IMG/VR virus record: IMGVR_UViG_3300050123_000071
Coordinates: 1 to 20,856 of that record
From: a virus
Length of the DNA: 20,856 nucleotides
Strand: one strand, 5' to 3'
Positions 1 to 7,535 of this stretch are shown here, one piece after another. Within the stretch, counting starts at the first letter, position 1. Each line of letters opens with the position of its first letter. The notes beneath the pieces are model-generated. The model saw nothing but the letters and a program-made list of their open reading frames with translations. It did no database searches and was not told the DNA's origin. Made by a program: the position numbers and the translations under genes.

Positions 1-1000
1 CATCTCTTTCTTCAGGATAATAGCCTTTATCAGTAAGTAATTTTCTAGCAGTGTCATAAAGACCTAAATCAAGAATAGGCTTAAGATGAGATCTTAAATC
101 CGCTCCAGATTGTTCTAAATCTTTATAAGTGCCATTTAATGCACGTCCTATCATATTTTGAAGTCTTGGTGCCGACATTGCTTTATCAACATTGACCAAT
201 GAATTTTTAAACTTTTTAGCTTCTACAGCTAAGAATCTATTGATTTCAGCTTCACTTTTTCCCTTAGCTGCTTCTTCTTCACCTTTCTTCTGAAATATGG
301 TTTCCTGTTCAGGTGTAGTATTAGGATGAACTTTCTTCAATTCTTCTACTGCTCTTTGACCATATTCTTTTTGTGAACTAACTCTTTGTTTTCTTTCGTT
401 TTCTACAGTTTGATTATGTTGTTTTTTATCTTGTTCATTTGCATTAACCTGTGTCATTGCCTCTTGTGGTGTTGTCGGTATGCCGGCATCTGTTAATTGT
501 TTTGCTAATCTTTTAGCTTCAGGAATCTTTTGAGTAGGAGTTAAAAGAGGTTCTATTTGTCCAGCAGTAGCAGGTTGAGGAAGATTACCAGGTGCTTGTT
601 GAGATCCAACATTAGAAGGAAAGAATTGTCCTTGTTGCTGATGTTGTTGTTGATTTAAGAAATTAGGAAGCTGTTGTCCTTGTGTTGCTTGCCCAGGTTG
701 CTCACCAGGTAATTGAACATCTTGAGATCTTTTAGCTTTTCCTTGTTTAAGAAATTGCTCTGCCAATCCTGATCTTTCAAGATTAGGATTAAGAGTATAT
801 GCTTTAGCAATTGCAGGAAGCATTTTGCTTATATCCCCATTAGCTTCCGTTAATGCTTTTTGTAATTGGTCTATTGCGCTTAAACCCTGCTGACGTTGAT
901 ATCTATTCTCAAGCAATTGAGGAGTGTTTCTTCCCAAGTTTGTCATTGCATCACCAATAGATTGCCATCTAGATCTATTAGGAGGTAAAATAGAAACCAT
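1..1000 (-). CDS. Probable virion/DNA-ejection protein, Gln-rich (partial, C-terminus outside window)
   Basis: The frame is open from an ATG at 1000 to the window edge (333 codons, no stop), so the C-terminus is missing. The start is supported by an AAGGAAG ribosome site about 8 bases upstream, and it lies only one base past the stop of the preceding gene. The protein begins MVSILPPNRSRWQSIGDAM and is mainly helical in composition. A Gln/Pro-rich low-complexity stretch at about residues 95-150 (runs such as NQQQHQQQGQ) is followed by a charged Lys/Glu-rich segment at about 185-270. No enzyme motif is visible. As the last gene after the tail genes, next to another Gln-rich protein, it fits an internal virion or ejection protein of a short-tailed phage. 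That role is inferred from position and composition, not from a recognised family. Confidence 0.7.
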   Translation of the reverse strand, partial: MVSILPPNRSRWQSIGDAMTNLGRNTPQLLENRYQRQQGLSAIDQLQKALTEANGDISKMLPAIAKAYTLNPNLERSGLAEQFLKQGKAKRSQDVQLPGEQPGQATQGQQLPNFLNQQQHQQQGQFFPSNVGSQQAPGNLPQPATAGQIEPLLTPTQKIPEAKRLAKQLTDAGIPTTPQEAMTQVNANEQDKKQHNQTVENERKQRVSSQKEYGQRAVEELKKVHPNTTPEQETIFQKKGEEEAAKGKSEAEINRFLAVEAKKFKNSLVNVDKAMSAPRLQNMIGRALNGTYKDLEQSGADLRSHLKPILDLGLYDTARKLLTDKGYYPEERD

Positions 1001-1001
1001 T

Positions 1002-1535
1002 CTAGAAACTTCCTTGCTGATACACGTTTTGAGTTGGTGTAAGAGCTTGTTGATATAAATTCATTAGGTTAGAGAAAGGCTGTTGAGCGTACTGCATAGA
1101 TTGATTAACGCCTTGTTGCTGCATTCCGCCTCTCATTGCTGCCATGTTAGTCTGTAAATTGCTTCCTTCACGACCTAATTGATTACGGAAGGCTGTCGAT
1201 CCGAGTGATCCGCCACTTCCTTGGGCTCCAAAGCGATTTGCTAATTCTGGAATCGTATTTTCTTCGAAGTTTCTTTGCATCGGAGCTTCCATGTTCTTGA
1301 AGAAATCTTGATCATTAAATAGGCTATGCAGCCAATCCTGGCCTTGGGTGTAATTTTGATTTTGAGTAATATCTTGGGCGCCACCCTTCATTCCTTTAAT
1401 AGATTGAAGAATATCATCAATACCACCCAATTGATTCTTATTAAATGTAGATCCCATCTTGCCTTTATTTCCTGTAAAAGCTGATAGCAAAGGCCCTATA
1501 GCTGACAGTATAGCTGAAATAGTAGCAGGATCCAT
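1002..1535 (-). CDS. Small virion/ejection-like protein, 177 aa
   Basis: The start ATG at 1535 follows a GAGG ribosome site. The N-terminus (MDPATISAILSAIGPLLSAF) is hydrophobic and could be a membrane-interacting helix; it has no cleavage site or upstream charge, so it is not a classical signal peptide. The middle and C-terminus are rich in Gln, Asn, Gly and Met (for example MAAMRGGMQQQGVNQSM), a composition common in small ejection and tail proteins of podoviruses. The partial ejection-like gene starts one base beyond its stop, so the two are probably co-translated. I do not recognise a specific family; the role is inferred from context. It lies just downstream (in minus-strand order) of an oppositely oriented homing endonuclease gene. 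Confidence 0.75.
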   Translation of the reverse strand: MDPATISAILSAIGPLLSAFTGNKGKMGSTFNKNQLGGIDDILQSIKGMKGGAQDITQNQNYTQGQDWLHSLFNDQDFFKNMEAPMQRNFEENTIPELANRFGAQGSGGSLGSTAFRNQLGREGSNLQTNMAAMRGGMQQQGVNQSMQYAQQPFSNLMNLYQQALTPTQNVYQQGSF

Positions 1536-1560
1536 ATAACCTCATCATTTTTTCTTTACG

Positions 1561-1590
1561 TTACCATTTAATCATTTTTTACGATATAAT
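1561..1590 (+). promoter_or_regulatory. Plus-strand sigma70-type promoter for the HNH gene
   Basis: A perfect TATAAT is at 1585-1590, with a 4/6 match to the -35 box (TTACCA, 1561-1566) at 18-base spacing. Transcription would begin near 1597, directly at the folded leader (1599-1646) of the plus-strand HNH gene. It would make that gene independent of the minus-strand late operon and antisense to it. The call rests on consensus match and placement; AT-rich DNA makes chance matches possible. Confidence 0.5.
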
Positions 1591-1598
1591 GTTTATTA

Positions 1599-1646
1599 AT
1601 ATGTCTAGGGGGCACCCGAAGAGCGTTACTCTGACGTCTGACATAT
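1599..1646 (+). promoter_or_regulatory. Folded 5' leader element (7-bp stem enclosing two hairpins)
   Basis: ATATGTC (1599-1605) is perfectly complementary to GACATAT (1640-1646). Inside are a GGG/CCC hairpin (1608-1617) and an AGAG/CTCT hairpin (1620-1632, loop CGTTA). The element starts almost exactly at the predicted transcription start and ends about 30 bases before the preferred HNH start codon. A 5'-end stabilising or translation-control structure is plausible. Its function is inferred; the pairings are read directly from the sequence. Confidence 0.5.
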
Positions 1647-1675
1647 CATTTCACAGAGATAACATAAGAGGTGTT

Positions 1676-2443
1676 ATGAAAGTCATTTGTAATAATTGTA
1701 ATATTACTTTTCAAAAAAAACCACATCGTATTTTAAGAAGTAAAACTCATTTTTGTACTCCTTTATGTCATAAGAATTACAAACAAAAGAATTCAACGAA
1801 AATTGAAATTGAATGTTCTTTTTGTGGTAAAAAACATTTTAAATCTCCAAGTGACATAAATAGGAATTATAAAAACTTTTGTTCACAAAAATGCATGGGA
1901 TCAAAAATAATTTTACAATGTATAAAATGTAATAAAGATTTCAGAAAAGCATCATTTCATGAAAATCATGGAATGTGTCGATCATGTTATATAAAAGATT
2001 TTTATAAAAAAAATCCTGAAAAATTAAATAAAACGAGATATAGAAATAGAATGCGACAAAGAGTAATTAATGGAACACCTATTGATATTCCAGTACAATC
2101 AAGAAATACTCAAGGTTATTTATGTAGTAAAGGATACAAAATTGTATATAAAGATATTATTGAAAATTCCTGGAAAGATGGAAGAATATATGAGCATGTT
2201 TATGTTATGAGTAAACATTTAGGAAGACCATTAGCTGAAAAAGAAACAGTACATCATAAAAATGGAATTAAAGATGACAATAGAATAGAAAACTTAGAAT
2301 TATGGAGTTCCAATCATCCCCCAGGTCAGAGAGTAATAGATAAAATTAAATTTTATAAAGAATTTATAAAACAATATGAAAATGAAATGGATAAATTAGA
2401 TCCCATCTCTCACATAATTCAAAATGATAAAGCCTTGATATGA
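1676..2443 (+). CDS. HNH homing endonuclease with six Cys pairs (free-standing, plus strand)
   Basis: This is a 255-residue protein from the ATG at 1676 (MKVICNNC...), preceded by an AAGAGG ribosome site. An ATG at 1589 is in frame, but it would overlap the promoter -10 box and add a leader that looks non-coding. Six Cys pairs (about residues 5/8, 27/31, 47/50, 68/73, 82/85 and 101/104) suggest three zinc knuckles for DNA binding. The C-terminal HNH nuclease domain has HH at about 193-194 and the signature VHHKNG, DDNR, ENLELW. It closely resembles the HNH protein at 10030-10563 over this domain. Such proteins cut intron- or gene-specific sites to spread their own gene. It is the only large gene on the plus strand, and its last 48 bases overlap the end of the convergent 167-residue gene. 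Confidence 0.88.
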   Translation: MKVICNNCNITFQKKPHRILRSKTHFCTPLCHKNYKQKNSTKIEIECSFCGKKHFKSPSDINRNYKNFCSQKCMGSKIILQCIKCNKDFRKASFHENHGMCRSCYIKDFYKKNPEKLNKTRYRNRMRQRVINGTPIDIPVQSRNTQGYLCSKGYKIVYKDIIENSWKDGRIYEHVYVMSKHLGRPLAEKETVHHKNGIKDDNRIENLELWSSNHPPGQRVIDKIKFYKEFIKQYENEMDKLDPISHIIQNDKALI

Positions 2444-2899
2444 TGCAGTTGTTCCATTAGTAGTAATTATTATTTGTGTGTCGGAAACTGTAAATTGAAT
2501 TCTTGCGTCTCCTTGAGAGAAAAAACTAAAATATATTCCATCATTTGCGCCTACTTTAGTGCAAGGAAGATTAGCAGTTCCATACACAAGAGACATAACG
2601 AATTGAGAATTAATATTTTTAATTAAAAGTGGAATTGTTTGAGGAATAAAACTTGTAATTCTAACTATTGATTGATAACCGTTTCGAATTTTTTTAGGAG
2701 TATCATAAGAAAATTTAGCTCCCGAGAAATTTTCGACATCTTGGGTAAATGCTCCTATCATTTTATCATTTACAACATTGCTTATATCACTAAGATTATC
2801 GTCTAAGAATATTTGAAGACGTTCGTAATCTTCGGGGATATTATAAGTAGTTGGTAAGAATGGGGTAAAGAGTTCATTTGGATTAGGCGTAGAAGTCAT
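2396..2899 (-). CDS. Conserved phage structural protein, 167 aa, unknown function
   Basis: The start ATG at 2899 overlaps the stop of the 929-residue tail gene (TAATG), indicating translational coupling. The N-terminal half is helical and charged (EDYERLQIFLDDNLSDISNV); the C-terminal half is beta-rich (ARIQFTVSDTQIIITTNGTT). There is no signal peptide, membrane segment or catalytic motif. Its place directly after the large tail protein suggests a tail fibre, tail tip or attachment component, but I do not recognise a named family. Its final codons overlap the 3' end of the convergent HNH gene by 48 bases. Confidence 0.8.
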   Translation of the reverse strand: MTSTPNPNELFTPFLPTTYNIPEDYERLQIFLDDNLSDISNVVNDKMIGAFTQDVENFSGAKFSYDTPKKIRNGYQSIVRITSFIPQTIPLLIKNINSQFVMSLVYGTANLPCTKVGANDGIYFSFFSQGDARIQFTVSDTQIIITTNGTTASYQGFIILNYVRDGI

Positions 2900-5688
2900 T
2901 AAACCAGTCTTCCTCCCTTCCTTAAGCCAAAAATCATAGAAAGCAATTGTATGTCCGATTGATTAATAGCATTGACAGCCATTTGCTGATCTGAAAAAGT
3001 TATTTGAGCTTGAATAGTTTGAGCAACAACATCGGCGTAAAGTCTAAAAATAGTTTCATCTCCTTGCCCAAATTGATATGGATTAACGCTTGTTAAAACA
3101 ATATTTGATAAAAGATTATCTGATAAAGGTGTGTTTCCAGGTTCATTACTTGAATCCATAAAAATATTTGTTGTGAATTGTCCTGATGTCGTACTGTCCA
3201 TGTAAAAGTCTATTTTACTAAGTCTTGCTCTCTGATCTTGACCTAGGAAATTGAAGAATTTAGTTTGTATATCAATCCCACTAATTCTAGCAATCTGACC
3301 ACCACCAGTATAAGTACCAGTTATATTAACAAGAGAAAGTCCTTGTAATGTGTCTAATGAGACAACACGGATGTAAACAGTTGTTGAGAGAATGGCAGGT
3401 GTAAAGGAAAGGCTAATAGCACCTGTTGAATAATTAATAGTTCCTGTTCCTAATAAATTAGCTTCAACTAAAATTCCATTAGCTCGAGGATCTTTAAATG
3501 ATAAAGCGCCTATATCAATCTGTGCTGATCCTGCTAAGATATTATTGTATCCAATGGTATAAGCATAAGAAGTTCCTACGGCATTACCGCCATTTATAGG
3601 TTTAAATTCCTGTAAAGTGAAGGTGTTGGCATTAAGTGTTGAATCAACAACTTTAAAGTTTCTTCCATTTAATGAAACCCCATCATCAGAAGTTGATCCT
3701 GTAACTCCTGTTAATGTTACCCACATCTGATCAAATAGATTATGATTAGTACTAGTAAAAGTAGCAGGGGATCCTGCGGCTCCTGCGGTAATATTGGCGA
3801 TAGATAACGAAGGATCATTCTTCATACCATTAGTTTCTAATTCAAAAACATATCCCTGTTGATTTCCTGCTACAATTTCCTCTGAGTTTGATTCTGAAAC
3901 ACCACTATCCCAGGATATATTTGTATATGAAGACCAAGCATCTGGAAGATCTCCCCATGTTTTTCCCGGAGTAGATTCATATTGATATCCAAAGCAAGTA
4001 AAGGAATCATCAAATAAAGCCCAATTTTTAGTATCATAGTTAAAAACTAGCACTTGATCAGGGAAAGTGCCATTTGGGTTTGTTGATCTGCCAAATGTCC
4101 AATAATTGAGTTTAGTTTTAAAAGTACGGATACCATACACTCTTTGAAGCCCCTGATTTGCTTGTCTTATGTTAAAGAATTGATCCGGTATCTTCTCATC
4201 AAAACGTGATGTATCATTACCGTCACTTATGACTATACCTCTATTTCCTATAGCCATAAGGCCTTTATCAAAAACTATGGTACTAAAAGTACAATCAGCT
4301 CCTAACTCAACATTAATTCTCTCCCAAATGAATGGATTCTGAGCATTGTTAACAAATCTAAGACGCCATGTTGAACGTTCAAAGTAAACAATAAGAATAT
4401 CTCTTATAAATTCAGCGCCTACAATGACTTCTGATGTTGGGGCATCATTAGCTCCACCTCTACCAAACAAATCGTCCCTTGCTGCGTTAAAATCAATTCC
4501 TTGAAGATTTGGATTCTGTGGAACAGGAAAAGAATAATAAGGAGTACCAATTTGCGTCCACCTAGCTCTATTTCCAAAGTTATTTGTACCTTGATCATTG
4601 CCTTCTGTTGTATTAAGAAATACAAGATATCCACGATAAGGAAAGATCATTAATGCTCCTGCTAAAGCAGCAGTTCCATTAAGAGGGGGATTGTAGTTAG
4701 CCCAGCCTGTACCATTCTGAAGAATACCATAATATCTTATTCCATCCTGACCACTCACAGTTTTAAAAGCATCTAATACCATGCCCGTAGTAGGAACTCC
4801 ATTAGCGAACATAAATGTTGCAGTAGCATTTTGAGCTTCTACAGTAAAGGAAGTTCCAGGAACAATAATTGCAGTTACAATTGCATAAATGAGATTATTT
4901 ACTGCCGGTACACCTGTAATGTTAAGGAAATAGACAAAGTCATTAACAGCAACAGTGTTTCCCGGAGCTGTTACGTTAACGGTTGCTGTATTTCCTACAC
5001 CTGCACTTCCCGCAAATAAAGTTACTATCCAGCCATTTAATCCAGGTTTTGAATTAGTGACCCAAAAAGCATCAGCGTAATTTGTTGTAAAAAAGAACTG
5101 TGAATCTGTACCGCTCCATGTTACAGGCATAATAGAAGGCAATAAAAAAAAATTAGTACCATTCCATGTATAAGCATTGATAGTATCAAATCCTATAAAT
5201 GCCTGAACTCCAATAGCAAAGCCTTCTTTGGTCTTAAGACCCATGACAGGTAATCCGGTAGCATAACCAAAAGTCCCTGTTATTGTATCTCCTGCTCCAC
5301 CTGTAATAGTTAAAGCACCCGTCATATAATTGATTGTTCCTGTTCCACCTAACGAACCTATCAATATCCCATCTTTATTTGGGTCTGTGTAAATTTGTGC
5401 TTGGTTGACATCCGTGATATTGATAGTACCAGGAATAATGCGATATGATGTTGAAAGACCAAAGGCTGTTAATAGATTTATAGAACCACCTGCTAAAACA
5501 GTACCTCCAGGAATTGTAAAAACAACTTGAAGTTGTCCTAATAGTCTATACCCTTCTCTACGAATAATTCTTCCACGGAATTGAAAAGCATTTAATAGAT
5601 TATCAAAGGAATCTTCCGGAGTAGCAAAAGGCTTTATGTCTTTGCGTAATCCATCTTTGATAGGGCCAATCATAAAGTTTGATGTCAT
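2899..5688 (-). CDS. Large tail/stabilisation protein, P22 gp10-like tail hub candidate, 929 aa
   Basis: This is the largest gene in the window. The N-terminus (DGLRKDIKPFATPEDSFDNLLNAFQFRGRI) resembles phage tail-hub/stabilisation proteins that begin by binding the connector. Residues about 425-560 carry the pattern typical of that family: ERSTWRLRF, then an aromatic segment, GADC, FDKGLMAIGNRGIVISDG and later YDTKNWALFD, consistent with beta-propeller blades. Two modules containing GTINYxTG (about 84-147 and 715-778) and two FCCH-like beta modules (about 218-285 and 630-697) are inserted around this core. The C-terminus (FGLRKGGRLV) is compact. The protein is likely a virion tail component sealing the portal channel and carrying fibre-binding domains. 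The gp10 assignment is by motif and context only. It starts 7 bases after the 221-residue gene. Confidence 0.75.
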   Translation of the reverse strand: MTSNFMIGPIKDGLRKDIKPFATPEDSFDNLLNAFQFRGRIIRREGYRLLGQLQVVFTIPGGTVLAGGSINLLTAFGLSTSYRIIPGTINITDVNQAQIYTDPNKDGILIGSLGGTGTINYMTGALTITGGAGDTITGTFGYATGLPVMGLKTKEGFAIGVQAFIGFDTINAYTWNGTNFFLLPSIMPVTWSGTDSQFFFTTNYADAFWVTNSKPGLNGWIVTLFAGSAGVGNTATVNVTAPGNTVAVNDFVYFLNITGVPAVNNLIYAIVTAIIVPGTSFTVEAQNATATFMFANGVPTTGMVLDAFKTVSGQDGIRYYGILQNGTGWANYNPPLNGTAALAGALMIFPYRGYLVFLNTTEGNDQGTNNFGNRARWTQIGTPYYSFPVPQNPNLQGIDFNAARDDLFGRGGANDAPTSEVIVGAEFIRDILIVYFERSTWRLRFVNNAQNPFIWERINVELGADCTFSTIVFDKGLMAIGNRGIVISDGNDTSRFDEKIPDQFFNIRQANQGLQRVYGIRTFKTKLNYWTFGRSTNPNGTFPDQVLVFNYDTKNWALFDDSFTCFGYQYESTPGKTWGDLPDAWSSYTNISWDSGVSESNSEEIVAGNQQGYVFELETNGMKNDPSLSIANITAGAAGSPATFTSTNHNLFDQMWVTLTGVTGSTSDDGVSLNGRNFKVVDSTLNANTFTLQEFKPINGGNAVGTSYAYTIGYNNILAGSAQIDIGALSFKDPRANGILVEANLLGTGTINYSTGAISLSFTPAILSTTVYIRVVSLDTLQGLSLVNITGTYTGGGQIARISGIDIQTKFFNFLGQDQRARLSKIDFYMDSTTSGQFTTNIFMDSSNEPGNTPLSDNLLSNIVLTSVNPYQFGQGDETIFRLYADVVAQTIQAQITFSDQQMAVNAINQSDIQLLSMIFGLRKGGRLV

Positions 5689-5695
5689 ACATTTC

Positions 5696-6361
5696 CTATG
5701 GAGTGCATATCGCTATCCAGGTGAAAGAATAAGGTATTGGAGGGCCATTTGCATTTCCAAATGAATTTATAGTAAATTGATTTGCGGCAATAATATTTGT
5801 TTTCACATCAAAAGGCGTTGGATTTCCTATACTTGTTACTGTATTAGGAGCAGCTATAGCAACTAATATTCTACCCGGCGTAGGTATTAATGTAATAGTA
5901 TCTACTATTTTAACATTAGTTACTGTATTTCCTGAATCAACGCCAAAATAAACAACATAAGCCCCGGTTCCATTAGGAGCGGTCATTCCGGGAAGAAAAC
6001 TTTGATATATAGGCCCTGCGACATTTACCGTAGGATATGTGAGTTGAATTGGAACGTTAGGGGAATTAGTAGTATCGGTATTATTAGGTAAGAATTTAGG
6101 TATACTAATAAATAATTCAGGCTGTAATCCTGCTGCTGTTGAATTAGCACTTTTACAAAATAAAATAGTTTCATTGCCGATTACACTAGGGTCACCTTGC
6201 TGTGAAAGTATTACAGCTTCATGATCTCCTTGGAATATCTTATTAAGAGCAGTATGATTTATTTTAAAGAAATTAGAAAATTGTAAAAAGTTATTTTGTA
6301 TTGTTCCTACATCTAACTTTGGACTTGGCCCTTGATCAGGTTTCGTTTGGTTATAACTCAT
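5696..6361 (-). CDS. Structural protein, third member of a triplicated family, 221 aa
   Basis: It shares an N-terminal pattern with the next two genes: a short Pro/Asp lead, a helix of the form I..NF..(x4)F..NH..L, then a short loop with H and a segment ending Q. This is followed by the beta signature P(I/E)QLTYP and a (F/L)(L/I)(P/A)G...(V/I)VYFG strand. Here the motifs read IQNNFLQFSNFFKINHTAL, VPIQLTYP and AYVVYFG. ATGA overlaps the end of the 201-residue gene, and no clear Shine-Dalgarno is seen, so translation probably depends on reinitiation. The family is probably a tail fibre, tail collar or head decoration protein. Function is not established from sequence alone. Confidence 0.75.
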   Translation of the reverse strand: MSYNQTKPDQGPSPKLDVGTIQNNFLQFSNFFKINHTALNKIFQGDHEAVILSQQGDPSVIGNETILFCKSANSTAAGLQPELFISIPKFLPNNTDTTNSPNVPIQLTYPTVNVAGPIYQSFLPGMTAPNGTGAYVVYFGVDSGNTVTNVKIVDTITLIPTPGRILVAIAAPNTVTSIGNPTPFDVKTNIIAANQFTINSFGNANGPPIPYSFTWIAICTP

Positions 6362-6963
6362 ATATTCGCCAGAATTATATAGAAAGATGGTGGGGCAATT
6401 TGATTAACGCCTACAGCATTTGTAACTTGCATACTAGAAAATAAACCATTATTGCCGGGGTTTAAATCAATTTTAGGTTTATATACCGGTGCTGCACCTA
6501 TAGGCCCCGAGGGACAAAATGATATGCCGAAGATAGTCTTAGCAATGCCGGGATATAAAAATAAAGTATTATTAGGCAATTGAGTAAAGCTGCCAAAGTA
6601 CACTAATATCCTTCCGGGAAGGAAGGTAAAGAATGGTATTTGTCCATTCTGTGGTGCAACAGAATAAATTTGATAATTAGAATATTGAAATTCTTGCCCA
6701 TTACCTTGATATCTTAAGAATAACTGATCTGTTTGATCAGGAGCGTTTTTAGTATATGCAGATATTTCATTTAAAACTGTTTGAAATGCAGCTCCTTGTT
6801 GCACTAATTCTACAATAGAATGATTACCAGCTCCCGCACCTACTGCTAAAGAAATATGATTAACAAGAAAAGCATTAAATAAAGTTGCAAAATTACTTAA
6901 GATTTCAGGTTGGCTTGTTGCTAGTGGATCGCTTGGAAGTTCAGGTACATTTGGATTCCACAT
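6358..6963 (-). CDS. Structural protein, second member of the triplicated family, 201 aa
   Basis: It is homologous to its neighbours on both sides: SDPLATSQPEILSNFATLF followed by FLVNHISLAVGAGAGNHSIV, then LFLRYQGN and ILVYFGSF. The QLTYP element is replaced here by a diverged YSNYQIYS segment, so this is the most diverged copy in that strand. The gene starts 2 bases after the stop of the 189-residue gene and ends overlapping (ATGA) the start of the 221-residue gene. No signal peptide or membrane segment is seen. It is likely a virion protein of the tail or neck. The three copies could form a hetero-oligomer or different fibre parts; that is inference. Confidence 0.75.
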   Translation of the reverse strand: MWNPNVPELPSDPLATSQPEILSNFATLFNAFLVNHISLAVGAGAGNHSIVELVQQGAAFQTVLNEISAYTKNAPDQTDQLFLRYQGNGQEFQYSNYQIYSVAPQNGQIPFFTFLPGRILVYFGSFTQLPNNTLFLYPGIAKTIFGISFCPSGPIGAAPVYKPKIDLNPGNNGLFSSMQVTNAVGVNQIAPPSFYIILANI

Positions 6964-6965
6964 GT

Positions 6966-7535
6966 TTAGAGGCCAATAGCTAGATAATAGATATCTAAGC
7001 TTCCTGTTGCAAAAGGAGCGTATTTTATTGTAAATGATGTACCTGCGATAGCTGTTGCCGCTGCTTCATCGATATGATTAACAGTTGTTGAGCTAGCTAC
7101 TATTAAGTCTACAAATATCAATTGTGTTCCAGGTGATAAAGTTACAACTTGCCCATTAGTAGGGGCTTTAATAAATCCTCCATAGACAATAAACGGCCCG
7201 GCTATAAAGCTATACTGAGTAAGGGTATTATCAGCTTTAATAGATGGATATGTGAGTTGTATCGGAGTTTGGCTATTATTATGCCTAAAGAATAATTCAG
7301 GAATAGCACTTACAAGCTTATTATATAACGCTGTCTGTGTTGAAGAAGTTGCAGGATCAGCAATCTGAGGACGGAATGATAGAAGGTTATGCTTTCCTAA
7401 AGTTGATGCATCAGCTGCTAGACTTACATGATTATCACCAAATGCAGCATTGATCGCCTGAAAGTTAGCTTTAATTTGATTAGCTGATTGAAGTAATGGG
7501 TCTGTAATAAGTGGTATTGCGCTATTAAAACTCAT
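6966..7535 (-). CDS. Structural protein, first member of the triplicated family, 189 aa
   Basis: This is the shortest and most regular copy: ITDPLLQSANQIKANFQAIN, then FGDNHVSLAADASTLGKHN, LFFRHNNSQTPIQLTYP, and IAGPFIVYGGFI. The (L/V)xxNFxxhxxxFxxNHhxL...GxH pattern recurs in many small virion proteins of uncultured phages, as far as I recall, but I cannot name a characterised member. The start overlaps the end of the 455-residue gene by ATGA, with a strong AGGAGG site upstream. Expression is therefore both Shine-Dalgarno driven and coupled, suggesting high output compared with the two downstream copies. Confidence 0.78.
   Translation of the reverse strand: MSFNSAIPLITDPLLQSANQIKANFQAINAAFGDNHVSLAADASTLGKHNLLSFRPQIADPATSSTQTALYNKLVSAIPELFFRHNNSQTPIQLTYPSIKADNTLTQYSFIAGPFIVYGGFIKAPTNGQVVTLSPGTQLIFVDLIVASSTTVNHIDEAAATAIAGTSFTIKYAPFATGSLDIYYLAIGL

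Noticed and set aside
600-660. CAA/CAG triplet run as a regulatory repeat
   Set aside because: It lies inside the Gln-rich coding region of the ejection-like protein; simple codon bias explains it. The same applies to the Gln run of the portal at about 16530-16565.
1599-1646. HEARO/omega RNA of an IscB-like nuclease
   Set aside because: The adjacent HNH protein has no RuvC or bridge-helix motifs and is a small zinc-knuckle homing enzyme; the RNA is far too short.
1589-1675. 29-residue N-terminal extension of the plus-strand HNH protein
   Set aside because: The ATG at 1589 overlaps the -10 box and lies before the predicted transcription start; a ribosome site fits the ATG at 1676.
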